27,080 nucleotides of DNA from CAUTXO01 sp963542625. GTDB lineage: Bacteria; Campylobacterota; Campylobacteria; Campylobacterales; SZUA-545. Both the position numbers and the translations under genes were made by a program. Positions 1-6,750 of this stretch are shown here, one piece after another. Every line of letters begins with the position of its first letter. Within the stretch, counting starts at the first letter, position 1. Under the pieces are notes generated by a model, which saw nothing but the letters and a program-made list of their open reading frames with translations, searched no databases and was not told the origin of the DNA. Location of the stretch: contig CAUTXO010000018.1 in NCBI GenBank assembly GCA_963542625.1, positions 1 to 27,080 on the forward strand. Direction: 5' to 3'.

Positions 1-453
1 CTAAACAGGCGCGGCGCGCTTGTGTCTCTTGCCGCAACGCTTGGCGTTTATTTTGCTATCAATAAGATCACGGGCAATTACGGCTGGGCGACTATTTTTT
101 ATTTTACGCTCATCGATAGAGTGCCAAACCCCGCGGAATTGCACCTAAGCGTGAGCGTGCAGCAGTATTTTACGGTGCTTTCTGGCGCGCTTGGCGAGCT
201 TTTGAATAGCAAGTTTTTGGTGTATTATCTCTTGGCGCTTGGCTTTAATCTTTATCTGCTAAAAAGGCTTGGGACTAGGAGCGCACGCACGGCGGCAACG
301 CTTGTTTTTGTGGTGCTTGCATATAATCTTTGCCATTTTGCTTTGTTCCCCGCGAATTGGTCTAGGTTTTTCATCTCTCTTTATGCGCTGAATTTCATCG
401 CTATGCTTTTGATGATAAACGCGCTGTGGTTTAAGAAGGGCCTTAATGCCTAG
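1..453 (+). CDS. C-terminal part of a polytopic membrane protein (partial)
   Basis: The reading frame is open from base 1, so the gene probably begins upstream of the window. A GTG at 22 is the first possible start inside the window but has no ribosome binding site. About 150 residues are visible. At least four hydrophobic segments can be seen (near residues 10-25, 65-85, 95-115 and 125-145), with short polar loops and a basic C-terminus ending WFKKGLNA. I see no catalytic motif and do not recognise the family. It converges on ybeY, with a hairpin between the two stops. The substrate and role cannot be inferred. It could be the end of a glycosyltransferase-like or transporter-like membrane protein. 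Confidence 0.7.
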   Translation, partial: LNRRGALVSLAATLGVYFAINKITGNYGWATIFYFTLIDRVPNPAELHLSVSVQQYFTVLSGALGELLNSKFLVYYLLALGFNLYLLKRLGTRSARTAATLVFVVLAYNLCHFALFPANWSRFFISLYALNFIAMLLMINALWFKKGLNA

Positions 454-456
454 CTG

Positions 457-493
457 CCAGCTTGGATCTTGCTAGCGCTTAGATCCAGGCTGG
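457..493. terminator. GATC-containing hairpin between convergent genes
   Basis: The arms 457-469 and 481-493 are complementary over 13 bp with one G-T pair, enclosing an 11-base loop. Each arm contains GGATCT or AGATCC. It lies between the stop of the upstream plus-strand gene and the stop of ybeY, so it could act as a bidirectional terminator. There is no strong T-run on either side, so termination is inferred from position and stem strength only. Confidence 0.55.
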
Positions 494-494
494 G

Positions 495-1250
495 TTAGTG
501 CGTTTGGCGGGCGCGTTTTATGAGTGAGGTTTTAAGCCCTAGGCGTTTTCTGAAAAACTCTTCTTTTTGAGCCATTTCGCCGGTGTCGGTTTCGTGGTCG
601 TAGCCAAGCAGGTGGAGCAGCCCGTGCAGGAATAGGATTTGCAATTCTTGCTCTAGATCTATGGCGTTTTGCGCGGCTTGGCGGCTTGCCGTGTCTATGG
701 AGATGACGACGCTTCCTAGCAAACCATTGGCAAAGCCGGCTTCAAGCGGAAAGCTAAGCACGTCTGTTGGCGCGCCTTTGCCCCTGTGCGCGCTGTTTAG
801 GGCGCGGATTGTTTCGTCATCTACAATCAAGAGCTCAACGTATTTGCACTCAAGCTCTTGCATTGCCGGTAAAAAAATGCTTTCTTTGACGTGGTGGCTC
901 GTCTGGTTTTCAAACGATAGGTTTAGATCTTGCGCGGGCGCGGCGTGCGGATCTTTGGCAGATCTGCGCCCTAGATCCTTGCTAGATCTTAGCCCTAGAT
1001 CTTGACGCGTCTTGTGTTTTAGATCTTGAGCTGCTTTGGTGCTTGGATCTTGCGCGGATTTTTGCTTTGGATCTTTGCTGGAACCTTGCTTTAGAACTTG
1101 AGCCGTTTTGGCGCTTGGATCTTGACGCAGCTTGTGCTTAAGATCTTTAGCAGATCTTAGCTCTAGATCTTGCTCCGCATTGCCCCTTAGATCTTGGGCG
1201 GCTTGGTGCTTTGGATCTTGAGCGCTTTGGGTGCTTAGATCTTGCGCCAT
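495..1250 (-). CDS. ybeY: YbeY endoribonuclease / rRNA maturation factor with repetitive N-terminal extension
   Basis: YbeY is a zinc-dependent single-strand endoribonuclease used in 16S rRNA 3'-end maturation and ribosome quality control. Its signature HGLLHLLGYDH lies at residues 209-219 (zinc ligands His209, His213, His219), and the conserved GAPTDVLSFP block precedes it. I chose the ATG at 1250 because it overlaps the stop of the upstream gene by one base (TAATG), which implies coupled translation. A longer frame reading back to 1379 would lie inside that gene. The protein is 251 residues, but the YbeY core is only the last ~142. Residues 2-113 are fourteen 8-residue repeats of the type AQDLxxxx, very lysine- and glutamine-rich. 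Such an extension is not usual for YbeY and is probably disordered. The core looks intact. Confidence 0.93.
   Translation of the reverse strand: MAQDLSTQSAQDPKHQAAQDLRGNAEQDLELRSAKDLKHKLRQDPSAKTAQVLKQGSSKDPKQKSAQDPSTKAAQDLKHKTRQDLGLRSSKDLGRRSAKDPHAAPAQDLNLSFENQTSHHVKESIFLPAMQELECKYVELLIVDDETIRALNSAHRGKGAPTDVLSFPLEAGFANGLLGSVVISIDTASRQAAQNAIDLEQELQILFLHGLLHLLGYDHETDTGEMAQKEEFFRKRLGLKTSLIKRARQTH
912..1247 (-). repeat. 24-bp tandem repeat array inside ybeY (14 units)
   Basis: Fourteen consecutive 24-bp units encode degenerate octapeptides (for example AQDLSTQS, AQDPKHQA, EQDLELRS, AKDLKHKL, RQDLGLRS, SKDLGRRS). Nearly every unit carries AGATC or GGATC at the same phase, encoding the QDL, KDL or QDP core. 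Because the period is a multiple of three, gain or loss of a unit changes protein length without shifting the frame. The units differ by point changes, so the array is not freshly amplified. Confidence 0.92.
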
Positions 1251-1861
1251 TAGTAGCCAAACCTTGGTAAATGCAAGCGTTTTTTGACGACTATAAGCCT
1301 TGCATAAACGCCAACGCCAATTAGCGCAAGCAGGGTGTAGAAGTTCAAAAGCGCAAAAAAATGCAAAACGCAGATACAAATCGCCATTGCAAGGGCTATC
1401 GTGCCGTAAATGTCTTGCGTCATCACGTATGGAAGCCGGTTTGCCAAAATGTTTCTAGCTAGCGAGCCGCCAACGGCTGTGATAACGCCCGCAAAAATCA
1501 CGCCAAAGTAATTAAGCCCGTGCTCTAGCCCCGTCAGCGCGCCGATGACGTAAAAGGTGCCAAGCCCTATGCTATCGCTAACGATGAATAGCTTTTTTTC
1601 TTGAATGCTTTCGTTTATGAAGCGGCGCAAAACGGCAAGCAAGGCAAGGACGGCTAGGAAAACCGCCACGGGGTAGAGCTTGACAAAAACAACCGGCGTG
1701 CGTGAAAGGATGGCGTCTCGCACTATGCCGCCGCTAAAAGCCGTCGCAAAGGCGATGATTGCAATACCAAAGAGATCTAGGCGCCGCCGCAAGCCGTAAA
1801 AATACCCGCTGATTGTAAAGGCGGCAATGCCGATGACGTCAAAGGCTACAAACTCAAACAA
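1250..1861 (-). CDS. TRIC-family (UPF0126) inner-membrane protein
   Basis: A 203-residue hydrophobic protein with about seven membrane segments in two related halves. The first half contains SGGIVRDAIL and the second GGSLARNIL. This glycine-glycine...Arg(Asp/Asn) duplication is the signature of the bacterial UPF0126/TRIC cation-channel family. Bacterial members are putative monovalent cation channels, but the physiological role here is unknown. The start is a TTG at 1861, overlapping the end of the upstream coiled-coil gene by 8 bp. Its stop overlaps the ybeY start by one base. It is thus embedded in a translationally coupled operon, although nothing links its function directly to ybeY. Confidence 0.85.
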   Translation of the reverse strand: MFEFVAFDVIGIAAFTISGYFYGLRRRLDLFGIAIIAFATAFSGGIVRDAILSRTPVVFVKLYPVAVFLAVLALLAVLRRFINESIQEKKLFIVSDSIGLGTFYVIGALTGLEHGLNYFGVIFAGVITAVGGSLARNILANRLPYVMTQDIYGTIALAMAICICVLHFFALLNFYTLLALIGVGVYARLIVVKKRLHLPRFGY

Positions 1862-2294
1862 GCCCCCGCACCTTTAGCAAAAAGTTAATTTCGCTCTCAT
1901 TACACATCAGCTCTTTTGCGATTTGCGGTATCGTGTTGCCGCTTTTAAACAGCGAAATGGCGCGGTTTTCATCAAGGGTAGGGTTCATTGGAATGGAGAT
2001 CTTTTCTAGGTTGCTAACCCTATTTCTTTCAATCGTTGCGCTTTGCTTTATGCTTTCTATGGATGAAAAAATCGGCTCTTTAATCTCGGCTTCTAGCTTT
2101 GTTTTGATTTCTTCTAAGCGCTCGTCAAAGCCCTTTTCAAGGCGGTAAATGGACTTGTTTAGCTCTTCAAAAGAGGCTTCGTAGGAATTTAGCCGGTTTT
2201 TAATGGCGGCATTTTTGATGATTATGTAGATGTATAAAATCACCATCACAAGCAGCGAAACGCCCCATAAAATCAACCCTTCGTCAATGTGCAT
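1854..2294 (-). CDS. Membrane-anchored coiled-coil protein with C-terminal helix-turn-helix-like segment (DUF6115-like)
   Basis: A 146-residue protein with one N-terminal membrane helix (residues ~8-27), a long charged heptad-like region (~35-95) and a C-terminal segment (~110-146). The last part reads like a small helix-turn-helix: NRAISLFKSGNTIPQIAKEL followed by a short recognition-like helix. It resembles Campylobacterota hypothetical proteins placed in DUF6115. That assignment is from memory and not checked. The ATG at 2294 has an AAGGA site seven bases upstream and overlaps the previous gene by 11 bp. No enzymatic function is evident. Confidence 0.75.
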   Translation of the reverse strand: MHIDEGLILWGVSLLVMVILYIYIIIKNAAIKNRLNSYEASFEELNKSIYRLEKGFDERLEEIKTKLEAEIKEPIFSSIESIKQSATIERNRVSNLEKISIPMNPTLDENRAISLFKSGNTIPQIAKELMCNESEINFLLKVRGLV

Positions 2295-2811
2295 TGTGTG
2301 TTCCTTCTTTTAAATTTCGTATCATCACTCTTTCTCTAGCGGCAACGTAAAGATCCCAGTCTTTTGTGTCTTTTTCTTGCATTAGGGTGATTTTGCCTTC
2401 ATCGCTTGAAATGGCGGTAAAAAATAGCGGAATATCGCGCTTGGGGAATGTCGGCATAACAAGCCTTGCATAGTATTTCACGCCTGGTGCTAGCCCCGCG
2501 CGCGCAAGCTTAAAGCCTTCGTAATTAATGCTCTCGATGTTTTCAAAATGCGCTAGCTTTGCCCTTTGTTTAATCTCGCCGCTTAGCATTTGCGTTAGGT
2601 TATCGACCTTTTTGTGTAGCTCGGCTAGCAAGGTGATTAAAACGGTGTTTTTTTCGTCCGTTTCACCCCGTGCTTTTGCGATGCGGATCCAGTGGCCGAT
2701 GGGATCTTCGTCTATTTGGCTAGCCTTATCAAACTCTCTTTGGAATTCGTCTTGGTTTTTAAACTCTTCAAACTCAAGCTCAAGCGGCGCTGGAATGTAA
2801 TTTAAAGCCAT
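2284..2811 (-). CDS. Conserved hypothetical protein of Campylobacterota
   Basis: 175 residues, soluble, with no signal peptide or membrane helix. The N-terminal half is acidic and contains a leucine-rich helix (LITLLAELHKKVDNLTQML) likely to mediate coiled-coil pairing. The C-terminal half has a beta-rich pattern with PGVKYYARLVMPTFPKRDIPLFF and ends in a basic helix (ARERVMIRNLK). This looks like a recurrent Campylobacterota family whose function I do not know. I looked for PilZ c-di-GMP residues and found none convincing. The ATG at 2811 overlaps the end of the prenyltransferase gene by 10 bp, placing it in the same operon. Confidence 0.75.
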   Translation of the reverse strand: MALNYIPAPLELEFEEFKNQDEFQREFDKASQIDEDPIGHWIRIAKARGETDEKNTVLITLLAELHKKVDNLTQMLSGEIKQRAKLAHFENIESINYEGFKLARAGLAPGVKYYARLVMPTFPKRDIPLFFTAISSDEGKITLMQEKDTKDWDLYVAARERVMIRNLKEGTHNAH

Positions 2812-3650
2812 AGATCCACCGTAACTAAAATAAAAAACACCACGCCAAGATAGCCATTTGCCGCAAAAAACGCCTTGTTTATGTTGCTAAGGCTCTTGCT
2901 AACGACGCGGCTTTCCCACATAAGAACAATAAAACCCGTTAGCACCGCAAGGTAAGAAAACGCCCCAAGATCTGCGGCATAAACAAAGCAAGCCCAGAAA
3001 AAGACCGTTAGTAAATGGAAAACGCGTGAAAAGATGAGCGTTTTTTGCACGCCAAACTTTGCCGGAATGGAGAATAGCCCGCGCTTTTTGTCGTATTCCA
3101 TATCCGCTAGGGCGTATAAAAGGTCAAAGCCCGCGACCCAAAACAGCACGCCAAGAGACAAAAAGACCGTCCATAAAAAGACGGTATTTGCCGCTGCAAT
3201 GCTCCCGGCAATTGGCCCTAGGCAAAAGGCAAGCCCTAAAAACAAATGCGCCGCGGCGCTAAAGCGTTTAACGAGCGAATAAAACGCAAGAATGCCAAGA
3301 AAGGGCACGGATAAATAAAACGCAAGGCTATTAATAAAAAAGCTCACAGTCACAAAGGCTAGGGCGTTTAAAAGCAAAAACAAAAGCATTTGCGCGCGTG
3401 AGATCCTGCCATCTACGCTCGGGCGGTTTTTTGTGCGGGGGTTTTCGGCGTCAAATTTTACGTCTGCAAAGCGGTTAAAAGCCATCGCAAAATTTCTGGC
3501 AAAAAACGCGGCAAGTAGCGCAAGGGCTAGGATCTTAAAGCTTGGAATGCCGCCTGTTGCCACAAGCATAGAGATTAAAATAAACGGGAGACTAAAGATC
3601 GTATGCTGAAAAACGACTAGCTCGTTAAAGTTTTTTAAGGCCCTAAGCAT
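2802..3650 (-). CDS. mqnP: UbiA-family prenyltransferase, probably MqnP of the futalosine menaquinone pathway
   Basis: A 282-residue integral membrane protein with about eight helices. The first aspartate-rich motif of UbiA enzymes is present as NRFADVKFD, just after FARNFAMAF. The second is seen as DMEYDKKRG followed by SIPAKFG. These motifs bind Mg-diphosphate of the polyprenyl donor. Campylobacter makes menaquinone by the futalosine route, where this family prenylates the dihydroxynaphthoate intermediate, so MqnP is the likely role. General annotation often says 4-hydroxybenzoate polyprenyltransferase. The frame is open back to 3737, but the ATG at 3650 gives the usual N-terminus and an 8-bp overlap with the upstream gene, as elsewhere in this operon. 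The exact substrate is inferred. Confidence 0.85.
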   Translation of the reverse strand: MLRALKNFNELVVFQHTIFSLPFILISMLVATGGIPSFKILALALLAAFFARNFAMAFNRFADVKFDAENPRTKNRPSVDGRISRAQMLLFLLLNALAFVTVSFFINSLAFYLSVPFLGILAFYSLVKRFSAAAHLFLGLAFCLGPIAGSIAAANTVFLWTVFLSLGVLFWVAGFDLLYALADMEYDKKRGLFSIPAKFGVQKTLIFSRVFHLLTVFFWACFVYAADLGAFSYLAVLTGFIVLMWESRVVSKSLSNINKAFFAANGYLGVVFFILVTVDLWL

Positions 3651-4080
3651 TTGCACCAACCGCGCGCCTTGCTTTAAAAACCGCGATGACGCCAAAGACG
3701 CCAAGGATCGCACCAAAGGCGCCAATCCACCCGGCAAACCTTTCGTATAACGGCTTTGTGTAGTCTAAGATCTTGAAGTTTTCATCGATTTTTATCTCCA
3801 CCGTTTGCAAGTGATTGCCGTGGTCGCTTACAATGCTAATTTTCGCTTTCCACGCGCCTTGCTCGTTTGGCACAAAGGCAAAGCCGCCGCTTAGATCTGT
3901 ATTGCCGTAGGCGTATTTAGAGCCATTTGGCGAGAAGATCTCTACAAAAGCCGTGTTTAGCCCAACGCCCGCGCCGTCTGCAACCCGCAAGGCAACGGCG
4001 TTTTGCGTGATTTTATACTCCACCAAATGCGCCAAAATAAAAGACGGCAAGGCTAGTAAAAATAAAAGTTTCTTAAGCAT
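3643..4080 (-). CDS. Secreted, C-terminally membrane-anchored CbiL/NikL-like protein
   Basis: 145 residues from the ATG at 4080, chosen because an AAGGA site lies five bases upstream; an in-frame ATG at 4101 would swallow that site. It has a clear signal peptide (LLFLLALPSFILA, then HLVEYKI), a transthyretin/carboxypeptidase-regulatory-like beta domain (residues ~18-105, with GNTDLSGGFAFVP), a linker and a C-terminal membrane helix (~113-135). This layout resembles CbiL/NikL, the accessory subunit of nickel or cobalt ECF transporters. The predicted mature N-terminus is histidine, a possible metal ligand. It heads the minus-strand operon and is divergent from modE. The transported ion, if any, is unknown. 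Confidence 0.65.
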   Translation of the reverse strand: MLKKLLFLLALPSFILAHLVEYKITQNAVALRVADGAGVGLNTAFVEIFSPNGSKYAYGNTDLSGGFAFVPNEQGAWKAKISIVSDHGNHLQTVEIKIDENFKILDYTKPLYERFAGWIGAFGAILGVFGVIAVFKARRAVGANA

Positions 4081-4101
4081 TCGCTTCCTTTGAAAACGCA
4101 A

Positions 4102-4107
4102 AGTATA
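4102..4107 (-). promoter_or_regulatory. Candidate -10 box for the CbiL-like/mqnP/ybeY operon
   Basis: On the minus strand this reads TATACT, 21 bases upstream of the ATG at 4080, with the AAGGA site between. No clear -35 is visible, which is usual for Campylobacter sigma-70 promoters. Confidence 0.5.
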
Positions 4108-4147
4108 GCACTCCAGCCATTACGGGCGTGGCTTAAAGTTTGTTTTG

Positions 4148-4153
4148 TATAAT
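4148..4153 (+). promoter_or_regulatory. -10 box of the mod operon promoter
   Basis: TATAAT preceded by TTTTG gives the extended -10 typical of Campylobacter housekeeping promoters, 30 bases upstream of the TTG at 4184. ModE autoregulation here is plausible, but I could not identify a convincing palindromic ModE operator. Confidence 0.6.
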
Positions 4154-4183
4154 CACGCATTTTCTGCTGGGAGAGGCTAGGAG

Positions 4184-4951
4184 TTGATTGAAACAAACGC
4201 AAATATAATGCTAGAAAATGGCAATTTAATCCTTGAAAAGCGCATAAAATTGCTTGAGTGCATAGATGAAACGGGCTCAATCTCCCCTGCTAGCAAAAAA
4301 ATCGGTATGACTTACAAGGCGGCGTGGGAAGCCTTGCAAAATATGAATAATTTAAGCGATGAAACGCTCATTCAAACAAGCAAAGGAGATAATCAAAACG
4401 GGACAAAACTTACAGCTTACGCAAAGGATCTCATTAGGGCTCACAAGGAAGCAATGAAGTATCACGCCTTATTGAATAAGGAGCTAGAGCGAAATCTTTT
4501 GTCAAAAAACTTCAATACTTTACGAAGGATAACTATGCAACTTAGTGCTAGAAATATTTTGGTAGCGCGCGTGGCGGGGCTTACAAAAAGCGATGTTAAT
4601 ACGCTTGTTGAGCTTGACCTTGGCGGCGTGCGGCTTACATCGACGATTACTACAAGCGCCGCGCTTGGCCTAGATCTAAAGCCAGGCGACGAAGTCAAGG
4701 CGATTTTTAAATCATCAAGCGTGATGGTTTCAACCGCTAAAGATCTTGCCATTAGTGCAAGGAATATAATCAGCGGCAAGATAGTCCAGCTAACAGTTGG
4801 CGATGTTAATGCTGAAGTGGTTTTGGAGCTTAGCCCAAAGGATAGGGTGGTGTCTGTTATTACGTCAAATTCTGCTAAGGCGCTCTCGCTTGAGACCGGC
4901 AAGACGTGCTTTGCGGTTATAAAATCTAGTGAAATTATGATAGGAAAATAA
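4184..4951 (+). CDS. modE: ModE molybdate-responsive transcriptional regulator
   Basis: 255 residues with full ModE architecture. There is an N-terminal winged helix-turn-helix (residues ~15-85, containing TGSISPASKKIGMTYKAAW and later KLTAYAKDL) and two tandem Mop/TOBE domains, each beginning with the signature SARN (residues 121-124 and 191-194). Mop domains bind molybdate or tungstate, and the regulator then represses high-affinity uptake genes. It is the first gene of the mod operon, abutting modA with no gap. The start is uncertain: TTG at 4184 lies directly after AGGAG, which is too close, while ATG at 4208 lacks a good site. I keep 4184 because it preserves the typical N-terminus. Confidence 0.9.
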   Translation: MIETNANIMLENGNLILEKRIKLLECIDETGSISPASKKIGMTYKAAWEALQNMNNLSDETLIQTSKGDNQNGTKLTAYAKDLIRAHKEAMKYHALLNKELERNLLSKNFNTLRRITMQLSARNILVARVAGLTKSDVNTLVELDLGGVRLTSTITTSAALGLDLKPGDEVKAIFKSSSVMVSTAKDLAISARNIISGKIVQLTVGDVNAEVVLELSPKDRVVSVITSNSAKALSLETGKTCFAVIKSSEIMIGK

Positions 4952-5695
4952 ATGAAAAGAATATTTTTATTTTTGGTAAGCGCTGCAATTTTAGCGGCGG
5001 GGACGGTCAATATTGCCGTTGCGGCAAACGTTAGCTACGCAATGGACGAGCTCATAGCCGAGTTTAACAAGGTGTATCCAGATGTTAAGATCCAGCCGAC
5101 GTTCACAAGTAGCGGCAAATTAACAACGCAAATTAAATCCGGCGCGCCTTTTAGCGTGTTTATGTCTGCGGATATGAAATTCCCACAGATCCTTTCAGAT
5201 GAAGGCTTTACGCTAACAAAACCGCGCATTTACGCTATGGGCGCGCTTGCTATGCTAAGCGGTAAAAAAACGGATTTTTCTAAGGGCATTGCGCTTTGCG
5301 CGGGCACAGCCGTGAAAAAAATCGCCATTGCTAACCCAAACACCGCGCCATATGGCAAGGCGGCTATGGAAGCTCTTGAAAATGCAAAGATCTTAGACGC
5401 GGCTAAGGAAAAGTTTGTTTATGCAGACTCAATCTCTCAAGCGGTTATTTTTGCGCTAAAAGAAGCTGACGTGGGCTTTGTTGCGGCATCAACGCTTTAT
5501 AGCCCAAAGATGAAAGACTACAAAGAAGGCGTGCATTACGCGCTTGTAGATCCTAAGCTTTACAAGCCAATAGAGCAGGGCATCGTGCTTTTAAAACAGG
5601 CGCAAGGTAATAGCGAAGCGCGCGCGTTTTATGATTTTATCCTAAGCGCAAAGGCGGTGGCTATCTTTAAAAAATACGGATACATCATTCCTTGA
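4952..5695 (+). CDS. modA: Molybdate ABC transporter periplasmic substrate-binding protein
   Basis: 247 residues. The signal peptide (residues 1-24, ending NIAVA) is followed by the ModA fold start ANVSYAMDELIAEFNK. Family motifs include FTSSGKLTTQIKSGAPFSVF and FMSADMKFPQIL, which form the oxyanion-binding loops, plus NPNTAPYGKAAMEALE and VGFVAASTLYSP. It captures molybdate (or tungstate) in the periplasm and delivers it to ModB. The ATG immediately follows the modE stop and its own stop overlaps the next start (TTGA), so translation is coupled along the operon. Confidence 0.95.
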   Translation: MKRIFLFLVSAAILAAGTVNIAVAANVSYAMDELIAEFNKVYPDVKIQPTFTSSGKLTTQIKSGAPFSVFMSADMKFPQILSDEGFTLTKPRIYAMGALAMLSGKKTDFSKGIALCAGTAVKKIAIANPNTAPYGKAAMEALENAKILDAAKEKFVYADSISQAVIFALKEADVGFVAASTLYSPKMKDYKEGVHYALVDPKLYKPIEQGIVLLKQAQGNSEARAFYDFILSAKAVAIFKKYGYIIP

Positions 5696-6081
5696 ACTGC
5701 TTTGTAGCACTTGTAGAAGAGGTAAGCCATCAAGATAGGATCCAAGCCCTGCGCGCTTCTTGCGGCGGCTTGGATCTTTATATGGTGGGCTTGGATCTAA
5801 CAGATCTAAAGACCGGGCAAGAAATTACGCTTGCTGTTAAACCCACGCACGTGGCGCTTGGGCTTTTGCCAGCTAGTGAGCTTAGCCTTTCTAACCAAAT
5901 AGAATGCGTTGTGAAAGAAATAAAAGAAGGCGCGGTGCTAAGTAGCTTGGTGCTAACGCGGGGCGAGATCTTGCTTGAGAGTGTGATAACGACGCGCTCT
6001 GTAAAAAGGCTAGGCATAAGGCCGCAGATGAGCGTCGCCGCGCTAATTAAGGCAAGCGATCTCTACATTGAAAAGTTTTAA
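5692..6081 (+). CDS. Stand-alone di-Mop (TOBE) molybdate-binding protein
   Basis: 129 residues comprising two TOBE/Mop-like modules and nothing else: residues ~2-62 (ending EITLAVKPTHVALG) and ~66-129 (ending VAALIKASDLYIEKF). Such proteins bind molybdate or tungstate and may store or buffer it. A gene of this kind lies between modA and modB in C. jejuni as well (Cj0302c, from memory). The TTG start at 5692 overlaps the modA stop and has no ribosome binding site of its own, so it relies on coupling. The stretch GLDLYMVGLDLTDL is encoded by three GATCT words, another case of the repeated hexamer falling inside codons for Asp-Leu. Confidence 0.8.
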   Translation: MNCFVALVEEVSHQDRIQALRASCGGLDLYMVGLDLTDLKTGQEITLAVKPTHVALGLLPASELSLSNQIECVVKEIKEGAVLSSLVLTRGEILLESVITTRSVKRLGIRPQMSVAALIKASDLYIEKF

Positions 6082-6750
6082 ATGATTGATTTTGAACCGT
6101 TTTTAGTTTCTTTTAAACTTGCTGGCATCACAACGCTTGTGCTTTTTTTGCTTTGCCTTTTGCCGGCTTGGTATCTCTCAAGGACAAAATCCAAGCTAAA
6201 GCCTTTTATAGAAGCCTTTGTTTCGCTTCCGCTTGTTTTGCCGCCATCCGTGATTGGTTTTTATATTTTGATAACGCTCTCATCATCAAGCCCGCTAGGG
6301 GTTTTCTTGCACGAAACCTTTAACGTAAAGCTCGCCTTTAGTTTCACAGGGCTCATCGTTGCTAGCTGTATTTATTCTTTGCCGTTTATGTTTCAGCCCT
6401 TGCAAAGCGGTTTTGAAGCGCTGAAAAAAAACGTCATAGAAGCGTCTTATTTAAGCGGCAAAAATACACTCCAAACGATTGTTTTTGTTGCTTTGCCAAA
6501 TATCATTCCAAACTTGATGACGGCGCTAATTATCACCTTTGCGCACACTGTTGGCGAGTTTGGCGTCGTGCTTATGGTAGGCGGGAGCATTCCCGGAGAA
6601 ACAAAGGTCGCAAGCGTTGCCATTTATGAGTTTGTGGAAAACCTAGACTACAAATACGCGCATATTTACAGCCTTATTATGGTGCTAATTAGCTTTGCGG
6701 TGCTACTTGCGGTGTATTTTTTCAACCACGTAAAGGCGCTTAAAAGATGA
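6082..6750 (+). CDS. modB: Molybdate ABC transporter permease
   Basis: 222 residues with five to six membrane helices. The EAA loop that docks on the ATPase is visible at residues ~133-152 (EASYLSGKNTLQTIVFVALP). The block SLPLVLPPSVIGFY and the later HTVGEFGVVLMVGG with IPGETKVASVAIY are typical of ModB. It forms the membrane channel with ModC. The ATG directly follows the stop of the Mop gene, and its stop overlaps the modC start by 4 bp (ATGA). Confidence 0.95.
   Translation: MIDFEPFLVSFKLAGITTLVLFLLCLLPAWYLSRTKSKLKPFIEAFVSLPLVLPPSVIGFYILITLSSSSPLGVFLHETFNVKLAFSFTGLIVASCIYSLPFMFQPLQSGFEALKKNVIEASYLSGKNTLQTIVFVALPNIIPNLMTALIITFAHTVGEFGVVLMVGGSIPGETKVASVAIYEFVENLDYKYAHIYSLIMVLISFAVLLAVYFFNHVKALKR

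Noticed and set aside
661..1005. Plus-strand open frame opposite ybeY
   Set aside because: It is antisense to YbeY core and repeats, has a low-complexity Ser/Leu composition and no ribosome binding site. Similar antisense frames (for example near 4462-5010, 6992-7282 and 24097-24720) were rejected for the same reason.
912..1247. Regular 24-bp repeat suggesting a CRISPR array
   Set aside because: The units are directly adjacent and degenerate with no unique spacers, are in frame with ybeY, and no cas genes are near.
4081..4183. ModE operator palindrome or a molybdenum-cofactor riboswitch
   Set aside because: I could not find a convincing ModE-box palindrome, and the leader is too short and unstructured for a riboswitch.
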